Positions 8,287 through 16,934 of a stretch of DNA of 64,000 bases are shown piece by piece; position 1 is the stretch's first letter, and each line of letters begins with the position of its first letter. The DNA is from Halarcobacter sp. (GTDB lineage Bacteria; Campylobacterota; Campylobacteria; Campylobacterales; Arcobacteraceae). The translations under genes and the position numbers were made by a program. Where the stretch lies: NCBI GenBank assembly GCA_030145305.1, contig JAQYVX010000001.1:235357-299356 (forward strand), written 5' to 3'. The notes beneath the pieces are model-generated. The model was not told the origin of the DNA. It made no database searches and worked only from the letters and a program-made list of their open reading frames with translations.

Positions 8287-9783
8287 TTGAAAACAATTAA
8301 AGATGTTGAAAGATGGTTAGAGCAACATGATATCAAAAATTATTCTGTTAGTAGAAGTTTAAATGTAAATGTAAATGGAAATGTAAATTTAAAAAATAAA
8401 GTTGAAGAAGCTTTTATACCCGTAAGATTCGAAAAAGTAAATGGTTACTTTGATGTTAGTTATAATAATTTAGAATCTTTAGAAGGTTCACCCAATGAAG
8501 TTCAAAAAGATTTTAATTGTTCTCATAACAAATTAAGTTCTTTATTTGGAGCTCCACATAGTGTAGGAGATTTCAATTGTTCTCATAATTTAATCTCAAG
8601 TTTATCTTATTCTCCTAAAGAAATTGAAGGATTTTTTAATTGTTCAAATAATAAACTAACTTCAATTGAAGGAAGTCCTAGGACTATAAAAGGTTATTAT
8701 AAATGTTCAAGTAATTATCTGCTATCTTTAAAAGGTGCTCCTAGAACTATTCTACAATACTTTGACTGCTCAGATAATGATATTGATAGTTTACAAGATG
8801 GACCCATGAGTATTGGTCAAGATTACATTTGCTTTAATAATAAACTAAGAGGTTTGGATAATATTGCAAATGAAATAGGTTGGGATGTAATAACTGATAT
8901 AAATTTAAATCATATACCTTCTAGTCTATTTGATGAGAAACATAAATATTGGAGATACAAAGGTAATGAGGTTATTAAACATATTTATAAACCTATTGTT
9001 GCATTTGAGAAAAAAGAAGATATTAGTAAATGGTTAATCAAAAAAAGCATTAAAAGTTTTACAATTTTAAAAGATAATTCTATAAATGTTGATGGTGATG
9101 TTAAATTAGCTAATGCACTTGATAATTTCCAACAAATACCTGTAAAGTTTAATGAAGTTAATGGAACTTTTGATGTTAGTGATAATGTATTAACCTCTTT
9201 AAATGGTTCTCCTAAAAAGGTGTTAGGTGATTTTTTAGCTTATAAAAATGAACTAACATCTTTAAAAGGTGCACCTAAAGAAGTTGGAAGAAATTTTGTT
9301 GTCTTAAAAAACAATATTCGTTCATTATTATATTCTCCTAATTATGTGGGTGAAGATTTTATTTGTTCTCATAATCCTTTAACTAGTTTAGAAGGATTAG
9401 TAAGTGTTAAAGGTTCTGTATTTACAAGTGTTTTAATATCTTCTTTAAAGTGTAGTGAATTCTCTTATAATTCTGTAATTACATATAAATATGAAGGTAT
9501 TGCAATAATGGAATACTTAGATAAAGAGTTTGTTACTTTAACCCAAGAAGAAATAGTTTATATAAAAACTAGAGAAAATTTAAAAAATGCCATTAATAGA
9601 ATGATTAATGATAATGTATTAACAAAAGAAATGATTAGTAATAGCCTTCTTAAAAACCTTGAAAAATATAAACTATTAGATATAAAGAAAAAAGTTATAA
9701 CTATTAGAGATGCAAAAGAGTTTAGAAAAAAAGCATTAAGTGAAGAAGAAATTATCGAGTCAGTTTTTAATATGGAAATCTAA
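8287..9783 (+). CDS. Leucine-rich-repeat-like protein with duplicated architecture
   Basis: A 498-residue protein with no signal peptide. It carries about seven units of about 20 residues (residues about 55-200) built on FNCSxNKLxSLxGxPxxV, then about four more (about 290-380). Each array is preceded by a similar head of about 60 residues: an acidic helix (VERWLEQHDIKNY; DISKWLIKKSIKSF), a beta-like segment with VNGNVNL or VDGDVKL, and PVxFxxVNGxFDVS. The protein is therefore an internal tandem duplication with repeat loss in the second copy. The C-terminus (about 400-498) is helical and charged. Repeats of this kind serve as binding surfaces; the partner is unknown. It begins TTG, 15 bases after yggS. 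Confidence 0.7.
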   Translation: MKTIKDVERWLEQHDIKNYSVSRSLNVNVNGNVNLKNKVEEAFIPVRFEKVNGYFDVSYNNLESLEGSPNEVQKDFNCSHNKLSSLFGAPHSVGDFNCSHNLISSLSYSPKEIEGFFNCSNNKLTSIEGSPRTIKGYYKCSSNYLLSLKGAPRTILQYFDCSDNDIDSLQDGPMSIGQDYICFNNKLRGLDNIANEIGWDVITDINLNHIPSSLFDEKHKYWRYKGNEVIKHIYKPIVAFEKKEDISKWLIKKSIKSFTILKDNSINVDGDVKLANALDNFQQIPVKFNEVNGTFDVSDNVLTSLNGSPKKVLGDFLAYKNELTSLKGAPKEVGRNFVVLKNNIRSLLYSPNYVGEDFICSHNPLTSLEGLVSVKGSVFTSVLISSLKCSEFSYNSVITYKYEGIAIMEYLDKEFVTLTQEEIVYIKTRENLKNAINRMINDNVLTKEMISNSLLKNLEKYKLLDIKKKVITIRDAKEFRKKALSEEEIIESVFNMEI

Positions 9784-9791
9784 ATCTAATT

Positions 9792-10028
9792 ATGAAAATT
9801 TCTAATAATTATAATAACTATGATTCTATTATTAATGAAAATCTAAAAAAAGAAAAAATTTCTCCGATAAGAAGAATAAAAGGCTACTTTGAAGCTTTTA
9901 GAGTAGATTTAAGTCAAAGAGCCTTAAATAGTAAAGAGATGGAAGACCCAGATATAAATTTTCCTACGTATAATAGCGATGTGCTTCAATACTCAGAAAA
10001 TTTAAATCTAATTTTCAAACCTTATTAA
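9792..10028 (+). CDS. Small protein of unknown function
   Basis: A 78-residue reading frame starting eight bases after the repeat protein. It is asparagine- and tyrosine-rich at the N-terminus (MKISNNYNNYDS), with a basic middle (KKEKISPIRRIKGYFEAFRVDL). No signal peptide, membrane helix or known motif is seen. Base composition fits the neighbours, and it is the last gene before a strong hairpin, so it is probably expressed with the repeat protein. I do not recognise it. Confidence 0.5.
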   Translation: MKISNNYNNYDSIINENLKKEKISPIRRIKGYFEAFRVDLSQRALNSKEMEDPDINFPTYNSDVLQYSENLNLIFKPY

Positions 10029-10030
10029 GT

Positions 10031-10054
10031 AGTTTTACATAAATTTGTAAAACT
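10031..10054. terminator. Bidirectional hairpin between converging genes
   Basis: A perfect 9-base-pair inverted repeat (AGTTTTACA / TGTAAAACT) with a six-base loop fills the 27-base gap between the small plus-strand gene and trpC. A/T runs in the arms allow it to work in both directions. Confidence 0.6.
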
Positions 10055-10055
10055 G

Positions 10056-10844
10056 TTAAAGTGCTTTTTTAAATTTCTTCAACTCTTCTTCTATTGAAGG
10101 AACTCTCATAAAATGTTCACCAATTAAAAAAGCATCAGCTCCTATAGAACTTAATCTTTGAATTGTTTCTACATTTGAAACACCAGATTCTGCTACTATT
10201 ATTTTCCCATTCGGAATCATTGGAATTAATTGATCACACAAGGTCATATCCATTTCAAAAGTTTCAAGATTTCTATGATTAATACCAATAATATTAGCAC
10301 CACATTTCATAGCTTTTGTTAAATCTTCTTTGTCATGTATTTCAACTAATACTTCAAGTCCTAAATGAAGAGCATATGCATATAAATCTTTTAATTCTTT
10401 TGTAGATAAAGATTTTGCAATAAGTAAAATAAAATCAGCACCATATACTAAAGCTTCAACAATTTGATATTTATCTAAAATAAAATCTTTTCTTAAAAGT
10501 GGTGTTGGAACATATCTTCTAATTTGAGTTAAATATTCTAAATTTCCTTGAAAATAATGAGGCTCTGTTAAAACAGAAATTGCATTTGCTCCATTTTTAG
10601 AGTATTCTTGTGCTATAAATAAAGGATCAAAATCCTCTTTTATAACACCTTTAGAAGGACTTGCTTTTTTAACTTCTGCAATAATTCTTATTGGCTCATC
10701 TTTTGTAGAGGTAAGATATGGTTTTACGTCTCTTGGAGGATAAGGATTTGCACTTAAACTTCTTCCTAACCAATCAATTGAATAATCTTTTTTTCTTTTT
10801 TCAACATCTTCTTTTGTTCTTCTATTTATTTCATCTAAAATCAC
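10056..10844 (-). CDS. trpC: Indole-3-glycerol phosphate synthase
   Basis: This enzyme closes the indole ring in tryptophan synthesis. The monofunctional 262-residue protein shows the catalytic lysine region [36 protein letters not shown] and the phosphate-binding AESGVS and GEHFMR segments. The start is GTG overlapping the stop of the TPR lipoprotein gene (GTGA), so it is translated from the same message. The next step's enzyme-gene neighbour trpF lies 7 kb away in a different operon, so the trp genes are dispersed. Confidence 0.94.
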   Translation of the reverse strand: MILDEINRRTKEDVEKRKKDYSIDWLGRSLSANPYPPRDVKPYLTSTKDEPIRIIAEVKKASPSKGVIKEDFDPLFIAQEYSKNGANAISVLTEPHYFQGNLEYLTQIRRYVPTPLLRKDFILDKYQIVEALVYGADFILLIAKSLSTKELKDLYAYALHLGLEVLVEIHDKEDLTKAMKCGANIIGINHRNLETFEMDMTLCDQLIPMIPNGKIIVAESGVSNVETIQRLSSIGADAFLIGEHFMRVPSIEEELKKFKKAL

Positions 10845-12136
10845 TTATTACACTCCTTGATTTTTTTCCAATGTGTTTTAATCTCTTCATCATTTAATCC
10901 AGCACCATCAACTACTTTTTTCATATTAATATAGGCATTTTTACAATCTTTTAATTTATATTGTCCCCAAGCTAATGAGTCTATATAAGCTAAATTATTT
11001 GGTGCTTTTTCCAAAGCTTTTTTAACATATTGCAAGCCTTTTTCAATATCAACATCAAATTCAATTAATATATATCCTAAATAATTTTGATAGATATGAT
11101 TATCTAAAACTGTTAATACATCTTCAAATTTTTTAATTACATTTTTTAAAACTTTTTTCTTATCTTTAACTTTTTCAAACTCTAAAATAGCAATTTGTGC
11201 TAAATAATCAATATTTGAGCTTTTTTCATATAAAGAATTTGCAAGGCCGTATGCTTTTTCATACTCTTGCTCAACTCTATATAAATTTAATAATTTATCA
11301 TCATCTGCCCTACTTTGTTCTAAAAATAAGATGGCATCTTTTGTATTTTTATTCATTAAATAATACATTAACAATTTATAAATTTTTTCTGTATCAAAAT
11401 TATTTTTACTATCTACAGATTCATAATAACTTTTTTTTAGAATAGAAATGATTCCATCAATATTTTTTTCTTCTTGATAATAACCTAATAATTTTGCACA
11501 AACTTGATTATCACAACCATATAACTTTATATGAGTTTCAAGATAGTTAAGTGCTTCATCTTTTTCATCTAAATAAACATACATAACATCAGACAAATTA
11601 ATAAGAGCATTTAAACTCAATGAGTTTTTATATACTTTTTCAAATAATTCTTTTGCCTTTTTATATTCGCCTTTTTGTAAATAAATTGTTCCTAAAAGAC
11701 CATAATTATTATCAGTTTTTTCTATTTTTAAAAGAGCATTCATTCTTTTTAAAGCATCTTCATATCTTTTTTCTTGAATTAATGCTGTGATATAAACTTT
11801 TTGGATTTCATTTTTATATTGTTTGATTTGTTTTTCATTTATTTCAAATTTTGAAATAATGTCATTATATTTTTTTAAGAAAAAAGATAATTTTAAATAC
11901 TCTAATAAATATTCTTCTTTTAAAGTATTTTTATAAAGTTCTGAAAAAAGTTCTCTTGCATTTTCTTTTTCTCCAAGTCTTTCATACTCCAAAGCATATA
12001 CAATAAATCTATCTTCTTCTGCAAATACTTTATAATCATATTTAAAATTATTTTGTGCAGGGTTTGTTAATTGGGTACATCCAATTACAAAAAATACTAA
12101 AAAAATATATACTATAACTCTTTTATAGCCGGACAC
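10841..12136 (-). CDS. TPR-repeat lipoprotein
   Basis: A 431-residue protein with a lipoprotein signal (basic start, hydrophobic core, lipobox VIGC with Cys20) followed by helical repeats such as [25 protein letters not shown] that fit tetratricopeptide repeats through to the end. It is probably an outer-membrane lipoprotein scaffold. The start is GTG, 25 bases inside the end of the upstream YkgJ gene, with AGAGG upstream. Lipoproteins of this build are found near trpC in related genomes; the partner is unknown. Confidence 0.75.
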   Translation of the reverse strand: MSGYKRVIVYIFLVFFVIGCTQLTNPAQNNFKYDYKVFAEEDRFIVYALEYERLGEKENARELFSELYKNTLKEEYLLEYLKLSFFLKKYNDIISKFEINEKQIKQYKNEIQKVYITALIQEKRYEDALKRMNALLKIEKTDNNYGLLGTIYLQKGEYKKAKELFEKVYKNSLSLNALINLSDVMYVYLDEKDEALNYLETHIKLYGCDNQVCAKLLGYYQEEKNIDGIISILKKSYYESVDSKNNFDTEKIYKLLMYYLMNKNTKDAILFLEQSRADDDKLLNLYRVEQEYEKAYGLANSLYEKSSNIDYLAQIAILEFEKVKDKKKVLKNVIKKFEDVLTVLDNHIYQNYLGYILIEFDVDIEKGLQYVKKALEKAPNNLAYIDSLAWGQYKLKDCKNAYINMKKVVDGAGLNDEEIKTHWKKIKECNK

Positions 12137-12504
12137 TCGTTTATTACCTCTTCTTTATTCTTTTTAAAATATTCCCAAAAAGGAAAAGTTCTACACTGTA
12201 TTGGTCTTGCTTCATAAATTGAGCACTGTTTTTTTTCTAAATTAAAGAAAATACATGCAAAATTATTTTTTGCTAACTGAATTTCTTTTAAACTATATTT
12301 ATACCCTCTTTTTTCTAAAAATCCAACTCTTAACTCTTCTAATGAAATATTTAAATGTTTACTTAAGTTTTCAATCTCTTTATTATTTATCCATATATTG
12401 CCACTTTCGCCAATACAACAGTTTCCTTGGCACGAATCGCAACCTTTTGGATCAAAACCAAAATCAAAGCCCTCTTTTGTAACTATTTTTGTTTCTGTAC
12501 TCAT
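12112..12504 (-). CDS. YkgJ family cysteine-cluster protein
   Basis: A 130-residue protein of the UPF0153 zinc- or iron-chelating family. The cluster CDSCQGNCC is at about residues 18-26 and further cysteines occur in FACIFFN, QCSIYEARPIQCRTFPFWE and ECPA. The function of the family is not established. It overlaps the methyltransferase upstream by four bases (ATGA) and the lipoprotein downstream by 25 bases, so these four genes form a tight operon with trpC. Confidence 0.85.
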   Translation of the reverse strand: MSTETKIVTKEGFDFGFDPKGCDSCQGNCCIGESGNIWINNKEIENLSKHLNISLEELRVGFLEKRGYKYSLKEIQLAKNNFACIFFNLEKKQCSIYEARPIQCRTFPFWEYFKKNKEEVINECPAIKEL

Positions 12505-13211
12505 ATCTCTACTTTTATACTATGTGTTGATGATTTCGTATATATATCTAAAACTTCTTTTGTGAAATTTTCATTTTCAAAAACAATTAAAGGCTCTAAA
12601 ACTTTTAATAAAGATTTAGAATTCTTTCTTGTATAAACTAAAACTAGACTTGCTTCTTTGTCTTTTTTTGGATGAACAAATTGTAAACTCTCAATATTTA
12701 ATTTATAAAAAGCTAATAATCTTATTATTTCACTCAATTGTTTTACATCATAACAGAAAAAAAACTTCCCATTACTTTTTAATATTTTAGAAGTTTTTTT
12801 TATAAAATCTTCTAAAGGCATACTATCATTATATCTTGCGATTTTCAAATTCTCATTTTCACTTTTTATTACATTTGAGTGATAAAAAGGTGGATTTGAA
12901 ATACATATGTCAAAATGTTTTTCAAATTCTATATCTATAAATGAATCTTTGTACATCTTTGTATCAAGATTATTACATCTCGCATTTATTTGTGAAAGTT
13001 GTTGAAAACTATTTTGTATTTCACATTGATTAAGTTTTAGTTTTTCATTATCTCTTGCAACTAATAAGCCTAGTATTCCACTTCCACTTCCAATATCTAA
13101 AAGTTCACCATGAATATTTTTAAATTTTTCTAGGTTTTTAATTATAAAACTATATAAAAAATGTGTATCGCTATTATAGCAATAACCCTTACTTGGCTGG
13201 TAGAGAATCAA
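12501..13211 (-). CDS. SAM-dependent N6-adenine methyltransferase, TrmN6-like
   Basis: A Rossmann-fold methyltransferase of 236 residues. Motif I is LLDIGSGSGILGLLVAR and motif IV is SNPPFY, the NPPF/Y hallmark of enzymes that methylate exocyclic amino groups. Length and layout resemble the tRNA1(Val) A37 methyltransferase TrmN6 (YfiC), so a tRNA substrate is likely but not proved. The start is TTG, preceded by AAGG. It heads the operon with ykgJ, the TPR lipoprotein and trpC. Confidence 0.75.
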   Translation of the reverse strand: MILYQPSKGYCYNSDTHFLYSFIIKNLEKFKNIHGELLDIGSGSGILGLLVARDNEKLKLNQCEIQNSFQQLSQINARCNNLDTKMYKDSFIDIEFEKHFDICISNPPFYHSNVIKSENENLKIARYNDSMPLEDFIKKTSKILKSNGKFFFCYDVKQLSEIIRLLAFYKLNIESLQFVHPKKDKEASLVLVYTRKNSKSLLKVLEPLIVFENENFTKEVLDIYTKSSTHSIKVEI

Positions 13212-13499
13212 GAATAAACCTTAAGATGAATTTGGGAGATTATACCTAATCTTATATTTAAAAGAAGTGATACTAAATCAAAAATATTTATATGTGTTAT
13301 ATTAGTTTTATTTATAATAAAATTTGTTCTTTTTAATAAGATTTTTTCTTTTTTTTCTTGTGGCATATGGTAACAATGATTATATTCACTCTCCAGATTG
13401 GATTATATAAATATACTTTAGTTACAAAATTAGTTATCATATTTCAAGAATTATTGATATTTGTTCAATATATTACATTAAAATTAAAAAGGGGAAAAT
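13212..13499. other. Divergent intergenic region without a gene
   Basis: These 288 bases separate the minus-strand methyltransferase operon from oorDABC. They are very A+T-rich. A 62-codon frame (13358-13546) runs through the oorD start in another frame, has no ribosome site and encodes no recognisable protein, so I read the region as promoters and leader. The oorD ribosome site AAGGGG lies at the right edge. Confidence 0.5.
13239..13244 (-). promoter_or_regulatory. Putative -10 box for the methyltransferase-trpC operon
   Basis: On the minus strand this reads TATAAT, 28 bases before the TTG start. It lies within a 6-base inverted repeat (AGATTA/TAATCT) that could be an operator or chance. 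Confidence 0.4.
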
Positions 13500-13817
13500 A
13501 TGGCAATTATGGAAGCTCCTGCAAACACTCCTGTTTGGGTAGATGAAAGTAGATGTAAAGCATGTGATGTCTGTGTATCAGTTTGTCCTTCTGGTACTTT
13601 AGCAATGAGACCTGAAGCTACATCTACGCTTGGTGCGATGGTTAGTATTGTTGCATCAGAATCATGTATTGGTTGTAATGATTGTGAATTAGCATGTCCA
13701 GATTTTGCAATTTATGTTGCGGATAAAAAAGAGTTTAAATTTGCAAAACTAACAGAAGAAGCAAAACAAAGAAGTGAAGCAATTAAAAAAAATAACTACA
13801 GAATACTTGAGGATTAA
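13500..13817 (+). CDS. oorD: 2-oxoglutarate:acceptor oxidoreductase delta subunit (ferredoxin-like)
   Basis: A 105-residue ferredoxin subunit with two four-cysteine clusters, CKACDVCVSVCP at about 19-30 and CIGCNDCELACP at about 58-69, each fit for a 4Fe-4S centre. It moves electrons from the thiamine-diphosphate site to the acceptor (a ferredoxin, flavodoxin or quinone-linked carrier). It is first in the oorDABC operon, the order known in Campylobacterota. Confidence 0.95.
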   Translation: MAIMEAPANTPVWVDESRCKACDVCVSVCPSGTLAMRPEATSTLGAMVSIVASESCIGCNDCELACPDFAIYVADKKEFKFAKLTEEAKQRSEAIKKNNYRILED

Positions 13818-13826
13818 GGAAAAAAC

Positions 13827-14957
13827 ATGGCAAGAGAAATAATTTCAACTGGTAATGAATTAGCTGCAATAGCAGCAATGGATGCTGGATGTGAGTTTTT
13901 TAGTGGATACCCTATTACTCCTTCAAGTGAAATAATGCATTCCCTATCAGATTTACTACCAAAAAATGGTGGTGCGGCAATTCAAATGGAAGATGAAATT
14001 GCAGGTGTTTGTGCAGCATTAGGTGCAGCAATGTCTGGTAAAAGATCATTAACAGCAACATCAGGACCAGGAATTTCACTAAAAGCTGAAAATATTGGTT
14101 TAGGTTATATAGCAGAGGTTCCTTTAGTAATAATTAATGTAATGAGAGGAGGACCTTCAACAGGACTTCCTACACGAGTACAACAAGGTGATGTTTTACA
14201 AGCAAAAAATCCAACACATGGTGATTATAAATCAATTACTTTATGTGCTTCAACTTTAGATGAATGTTACACAGAAACAGTAAGAGCATTTAATTTAGCT
14301 GATAGATTTATGCAACCTGTCTTTTTACTTTTAGATGAAACAATTGGACATATGAGTGGAAAAGCTATACTTCCTGATTTAGAAGAAATTAAAGCAGGAA
14401 TAAAACTTAGAAAAGTATTCACAGGTGATCCAAAAGATTATAAGCCTTATGAAGTAAAACAAGATGAAGCAGCGGTATTAAATCCTATGTTTAAAGGATA
14501 TAGATATCACTATACAGGATTACATCATGATGCAAATGGTCATCCAACAGAAGATGAAAAAAAATGTCAAGATTTAATTGAAAGATTATTTAATAAAGTA
14601 GATGCACATACAGATGAACTTGAATCTTATGAAGAGTATATGCTTGATGATGCAGATATTATGATTATTGCATATGGTTCAGTTGCTTTATCTGTTAAAG
14701 AAGCAATACATAGATTAAGAGATATGGGTATAAAAGTTGGAATGTTTAGACCAATTACTTTATGGCCAAGTCCAGAAAATAAAATAAAAGAATTATGTGA
14801 CAAATTTGAAAAAGTATTAGTTACTGAATTAAATATGGGTCAATATATTCAAGAAATACAAAGAGCAAGTGGAAGAACAGATTTAGATACATTATTCAAA
14901 GCGAATGGAAGACCAATCGCACCACTTGAATTAATTGAAAAAATCAAAGGAATGTAA
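13827..14957 (+). CDS. oorA: 2-oxoglutarate:acceptor oxidoreductase alpha subunit
   Basis: The 376-residue subunit carries the pyrimidine-binding half of the thiamine-diphosphate site (EDEIAGVCAALGAAMSGKR, then TSGPGISLKAENIG) and the C-terminal transketolase-like domain (IIAYGSVALSVKEAIHRLRDMGIKVG shortened in the usual way). With OorB it decarboxylates 2-oxoglutarate to succinyl-CoA in the TCA cycle, replacing the oxygen-stable dehydrogenase. Nine bases separate it from oorD. Confidence 0.95.
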   Translation: MAREIISTGNELAAIAAMDAGCEFFSGYPITPSSEIMHSLSDLLPKNGGAAIQMEDEIAGVCAALGAAMSGKRSLTATSGPGISLKAENIGLGYIAEVPLVIINVMRGGPSTGLPTRVQQGDVLQAKNPTHGDYKSITLCASTLDECYTETVRAFNLADRFMQPVFLLLDETIGHMSGKAILPDLEEIKAGIKLRKVFTGDPKDYKPYEVKQDEAAVLNPMFKGYRYHYTGLHHDANGHPTEDEKKCQDLIERLFNKVDAHTDELESYEEYMLDDADIMIIAYGSVALSVKEAIHRLRDMGIKVGMFRPITLWPSPENKIKELCDKFEKVLVTELNMGQYIQEIQRASGRTDLDTLFKANGRPIAPLELIEKIKGM

Positions 14958-14958
14958 G

Positions 14959-15792
14959 ATGGCATTTAATTATGATGAATATTTAAGAACTAACAAAATG
15001 CCAACACTTTGGTGTTGGGGCTGTGGTGATGGTGTAATTTTAAAAGCACTTATAAGAGCAATTGATAAAATCGGATGGAATATGGACGATGTTTGTGTTG
15101 TTTCAGGAATTGGATGTTCTGGAAGATTTTCATCTTATATCAACTGTAATACGGTTCACACAACTCATGGAAGAACAATTCCATATGCAACAGGAATTAA
15201 ACTAGCAAATCCTGATAAACATGTTATTTGTGTAACAGGAGATGGAGATGGATTAGCAATTGGTGGTAACCATACAATTCATGGTTGTAGAAGAAATATT
15301 AATATTAATCAAATTGTTATAAACAACTTTATTTATGGTTTAACAAACTCTCAAACTTCTCCTACAACTCCACAAGGTATGTGGACCGTAACTGCAAAAA
15401 GAGGAAATATAGACCCAACATTTAATGCCTGTGATTTAGCAATAGCAGCAGGAGCTTCTTTTGTTGCAAGAGAAACAATGTTAGACCCTAAAAAACTTGA
15501 AAGAATCTTTGTCAAAGGATTAGAGCATAATGGTTATTCTTTCTTTGACATTTTCTCAAATTGCCATGTAAACTTAGGTAGAAAAAATAAAATGAACTCT
15601 GCTATGGCAAACTTAGAATGGATTGATTCTATTAGTATTGCAAAAACTAAGTATGAAAAAATGAGTGAAGAAGAAAGAAAAGGATTATTCCCTACTGGTA
15701 TTCTAAAACAAGATATTAACGCTGCTGAATATACTGATTCATATAAAAAAGTACAAGAAGCACATCAAAATAAAACTACAGTACAATTGTAA
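14959..15792 (+). CDS. oorB: 2-oxoglutarate:acceptor oxidoreductase beta subunit
   Basis: The thiamine-diphosphate-binding subunit, 277 residues from the ATG at 14959. That start follows the oorA stop by one base and has AAGGA nine bases upstream; a more upstream ATG at 14935 lies inside oorA and would add an unlikely MKKSKECK. The cofactor motif GDGDG begins at G94, with the downstream NNFIYGLTNSQTSPTTP. CWGCGDG near the N-terminus matches the family's cysteine pair. Confidence 0.95.
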   Translation: MAFNYDEYLRTNKMPTLWCWGCGDGVILKALIRAIDKIGWNMDDVCVVSGIGCSGRFSSYINCNTVHTTHGRTIPYATGIKLANPDKHVICVTGDGDGLAIGGNHTIHGCRRNININQIVINNFIYGLTNSQTSPTTPQGMWTVTAKRGNIDPTFNACDLAIAAGASFVARETMLDPKKLERIFVKGLEHNGYSFFDIFSNCHVNLGRKNKMNSAMANLEWIDSISIAKTKYEKMSEEERKGLFPTGILKQDINAAEYTDSYKKVQEAHQNKTTVQL

Positions 15793-15802
15793 GGAGAACA
15801 TC

Positions 15803-16360
15803 ATGGCAAAAACATTAATGAGATTTACAGGTGTTGGTGGACAAGGTGTTCTTCTTGCTGGTTCTATTTTTGCAGCTGCAAAAATAGAGGCTGGTGGACA
15901 TGGACTAAAAACTGCGACTTATACCTCTCAAGTTAGAGGAGGAGCTACAGTAGTTGATATTACTTTAGATGATGAACCAATTTTATATCCATATGCAAAT
16001 GATGGAGAAATTGATTTTATGTTATCAGTTGCACAAGTTTCTTATAATCAATTTAAAAATGGTGTAAAAATAGGTGGGACTATTGTTGTTGAACCAAATT
16101 TAGTAACTCCTACGGAAGAAGATAAAGAGAAATGGAATATTTATGAAATTCCAATTATTACAATTGCAAAAGAAGAAGTTGGAAATGTGATTACTCAATC
16201 TGTTCTTGCACTTTCAATTGCAAATATAATGACTGGTCAAACAGTTGATAATGAAACACTAAAAGCTACAATGCTTTCAAAAGTACCTGCAAAGGTTCAT
16301 GATCTTAATAGTAAAGCTTTTGATTTAGGTATTAAATACGCAAATGAAGCAATGGCTTAA
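15803..16360 (+). CDS. oorC: 2-oxoglutarate:acceptor oxidoreductase gamma subunit
   Basis: The 185-residue gamma subunit has the opening RFTGVGGQGVLLAG typical of this domain, followed by TSQVRGGATVVD. It contributes to CoA handling and complex structure. It ends the operon, just before a 14-base-pair hairpin. Confidence 0.95.
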   Translation: MAKTLMRFTGVGGQGVLLAGSIFAAAKIEAGGHGLKTATYTSQVRGGATVVDITLDDEPILYPYANDGEIDFMLSVAQVSYNQFKNGVKIGGTIVVEPNLVTPTEEDKEKWNIYEIPIITIAKEEVGNVITQSVLALSIANIMTGQTVDNETLKATMLSKVPAKVHDLNSKAFDLGIKYANEAMA

Positions 16361-16368
16361 ATAAGTTA

Positions 16369-16401
16369 AAAATGATTAGCTCAAAGTGAGCTAATCATTT
16401 T
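16369..16401. terminator. Strong bidirectional terminator hairpin
   Basis: A perfect 14-base-pair stem (16369-16382 with 16388-16401) and a five-base loop lie between the converging oorC and HD-hydrolase genes. The A and T runs at the stem ends supply U-tracts both ways. The last codons of the minus-strand gene lie inside the right arm. Confidence 0.85.
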
Positions 16402-16934
16402 ATATAAACTCTATATTCTGAAATTTTTGATTCTAATCTCTGAGATAAAAATGCATTTGAATTTTTTAAACACGACAAAATAAATTTTGCTTCTTTATGA
16501 TAATTATATATTTTTTCACCATCCCAAGTTTTAGGCGGCTTTTGCATATTTGTAATTCTATCTGCTAATTTTACCATTTGTATTTCGTAAGGTTGTGCTA
16601 AAAGATTATTTATACTATCTTCCATTTGCTCTTTTTTAGATAACGTTTTATCTTTACTTAAAGCATCAACTCCTTCTGCTATATCGATTCCAAATTCTGA
16701 ATAAATATCATCATAAGTGATTTTTGTATCTTCAATAATATCATGTAAAAGTGCAACAGTAATTGCCAAATCTGCTTTTGCATCATCCATCTTACTTTCA
16801 ATACTAGCATGAATAACTTCCATTGCTACGTTTGTAAGATGTGTAACATAAGGTAAATTATTTGGAGTCTTTTGATCCCCATGAGCAATTGCTGCAAAGT
16901 TTAATGCTTTTAAATATTTTTCTTGTGAAAACAT
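16395..16934 (-). CDS. HD-domain hydrolase, MESH1/small alarmone hydrolase-like
   Basis: A 179-residue single-domain protein resembling the N-terminal hydrolase of RelA/SpoT. Metal ligands are visible: H32 (YVTHLTNVA), H64-D65 in ALLHDIIEDT, and E68-D69, followed by KLADRITNM that supplies the last Asp and nucleotide contact. This matches stand-alone alarmone or NADPH phosphatases such as MESH1. The synthetase, TGS and ACT parts of SpoT are absent. The family name is solid; ppGpp as substrate is inferred. It follows the exonuclease gene with a one-base overlap. Confidence 0.72.
   Translation of the reverse strand: MFSQEKYLKALNFAAIAHGDQKTPNNLPYVTHLTNVAMEVIHASIESKMDDAKADLAITVALLHDIIEDTKITYDDIYSEFGIDIAEGVDALSKDKTLSKKEQMEDSINNLLAQPYEIQMVKLADRITNMQKPPKTWDGEKIYNYHKEAKFILSCLKNSNAFLSQRLESKISEYRVYIK

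Noticed and set aside
11197..11445. Plus-strand frames inside the TPR lipoprotein gene and similar shadow frames inside other genes
   Set aside because: They lie antisense within well-supported genes, lack start signals and encode no recognisable protein.
13358..13546. A 62-codon frame upstream of and overlapping oorD
   Set aside because: It has no ribosome site, overlaps the oorD start in another frame and its composition (runs of I, L, Y, F) is what AT-rich noise gives.
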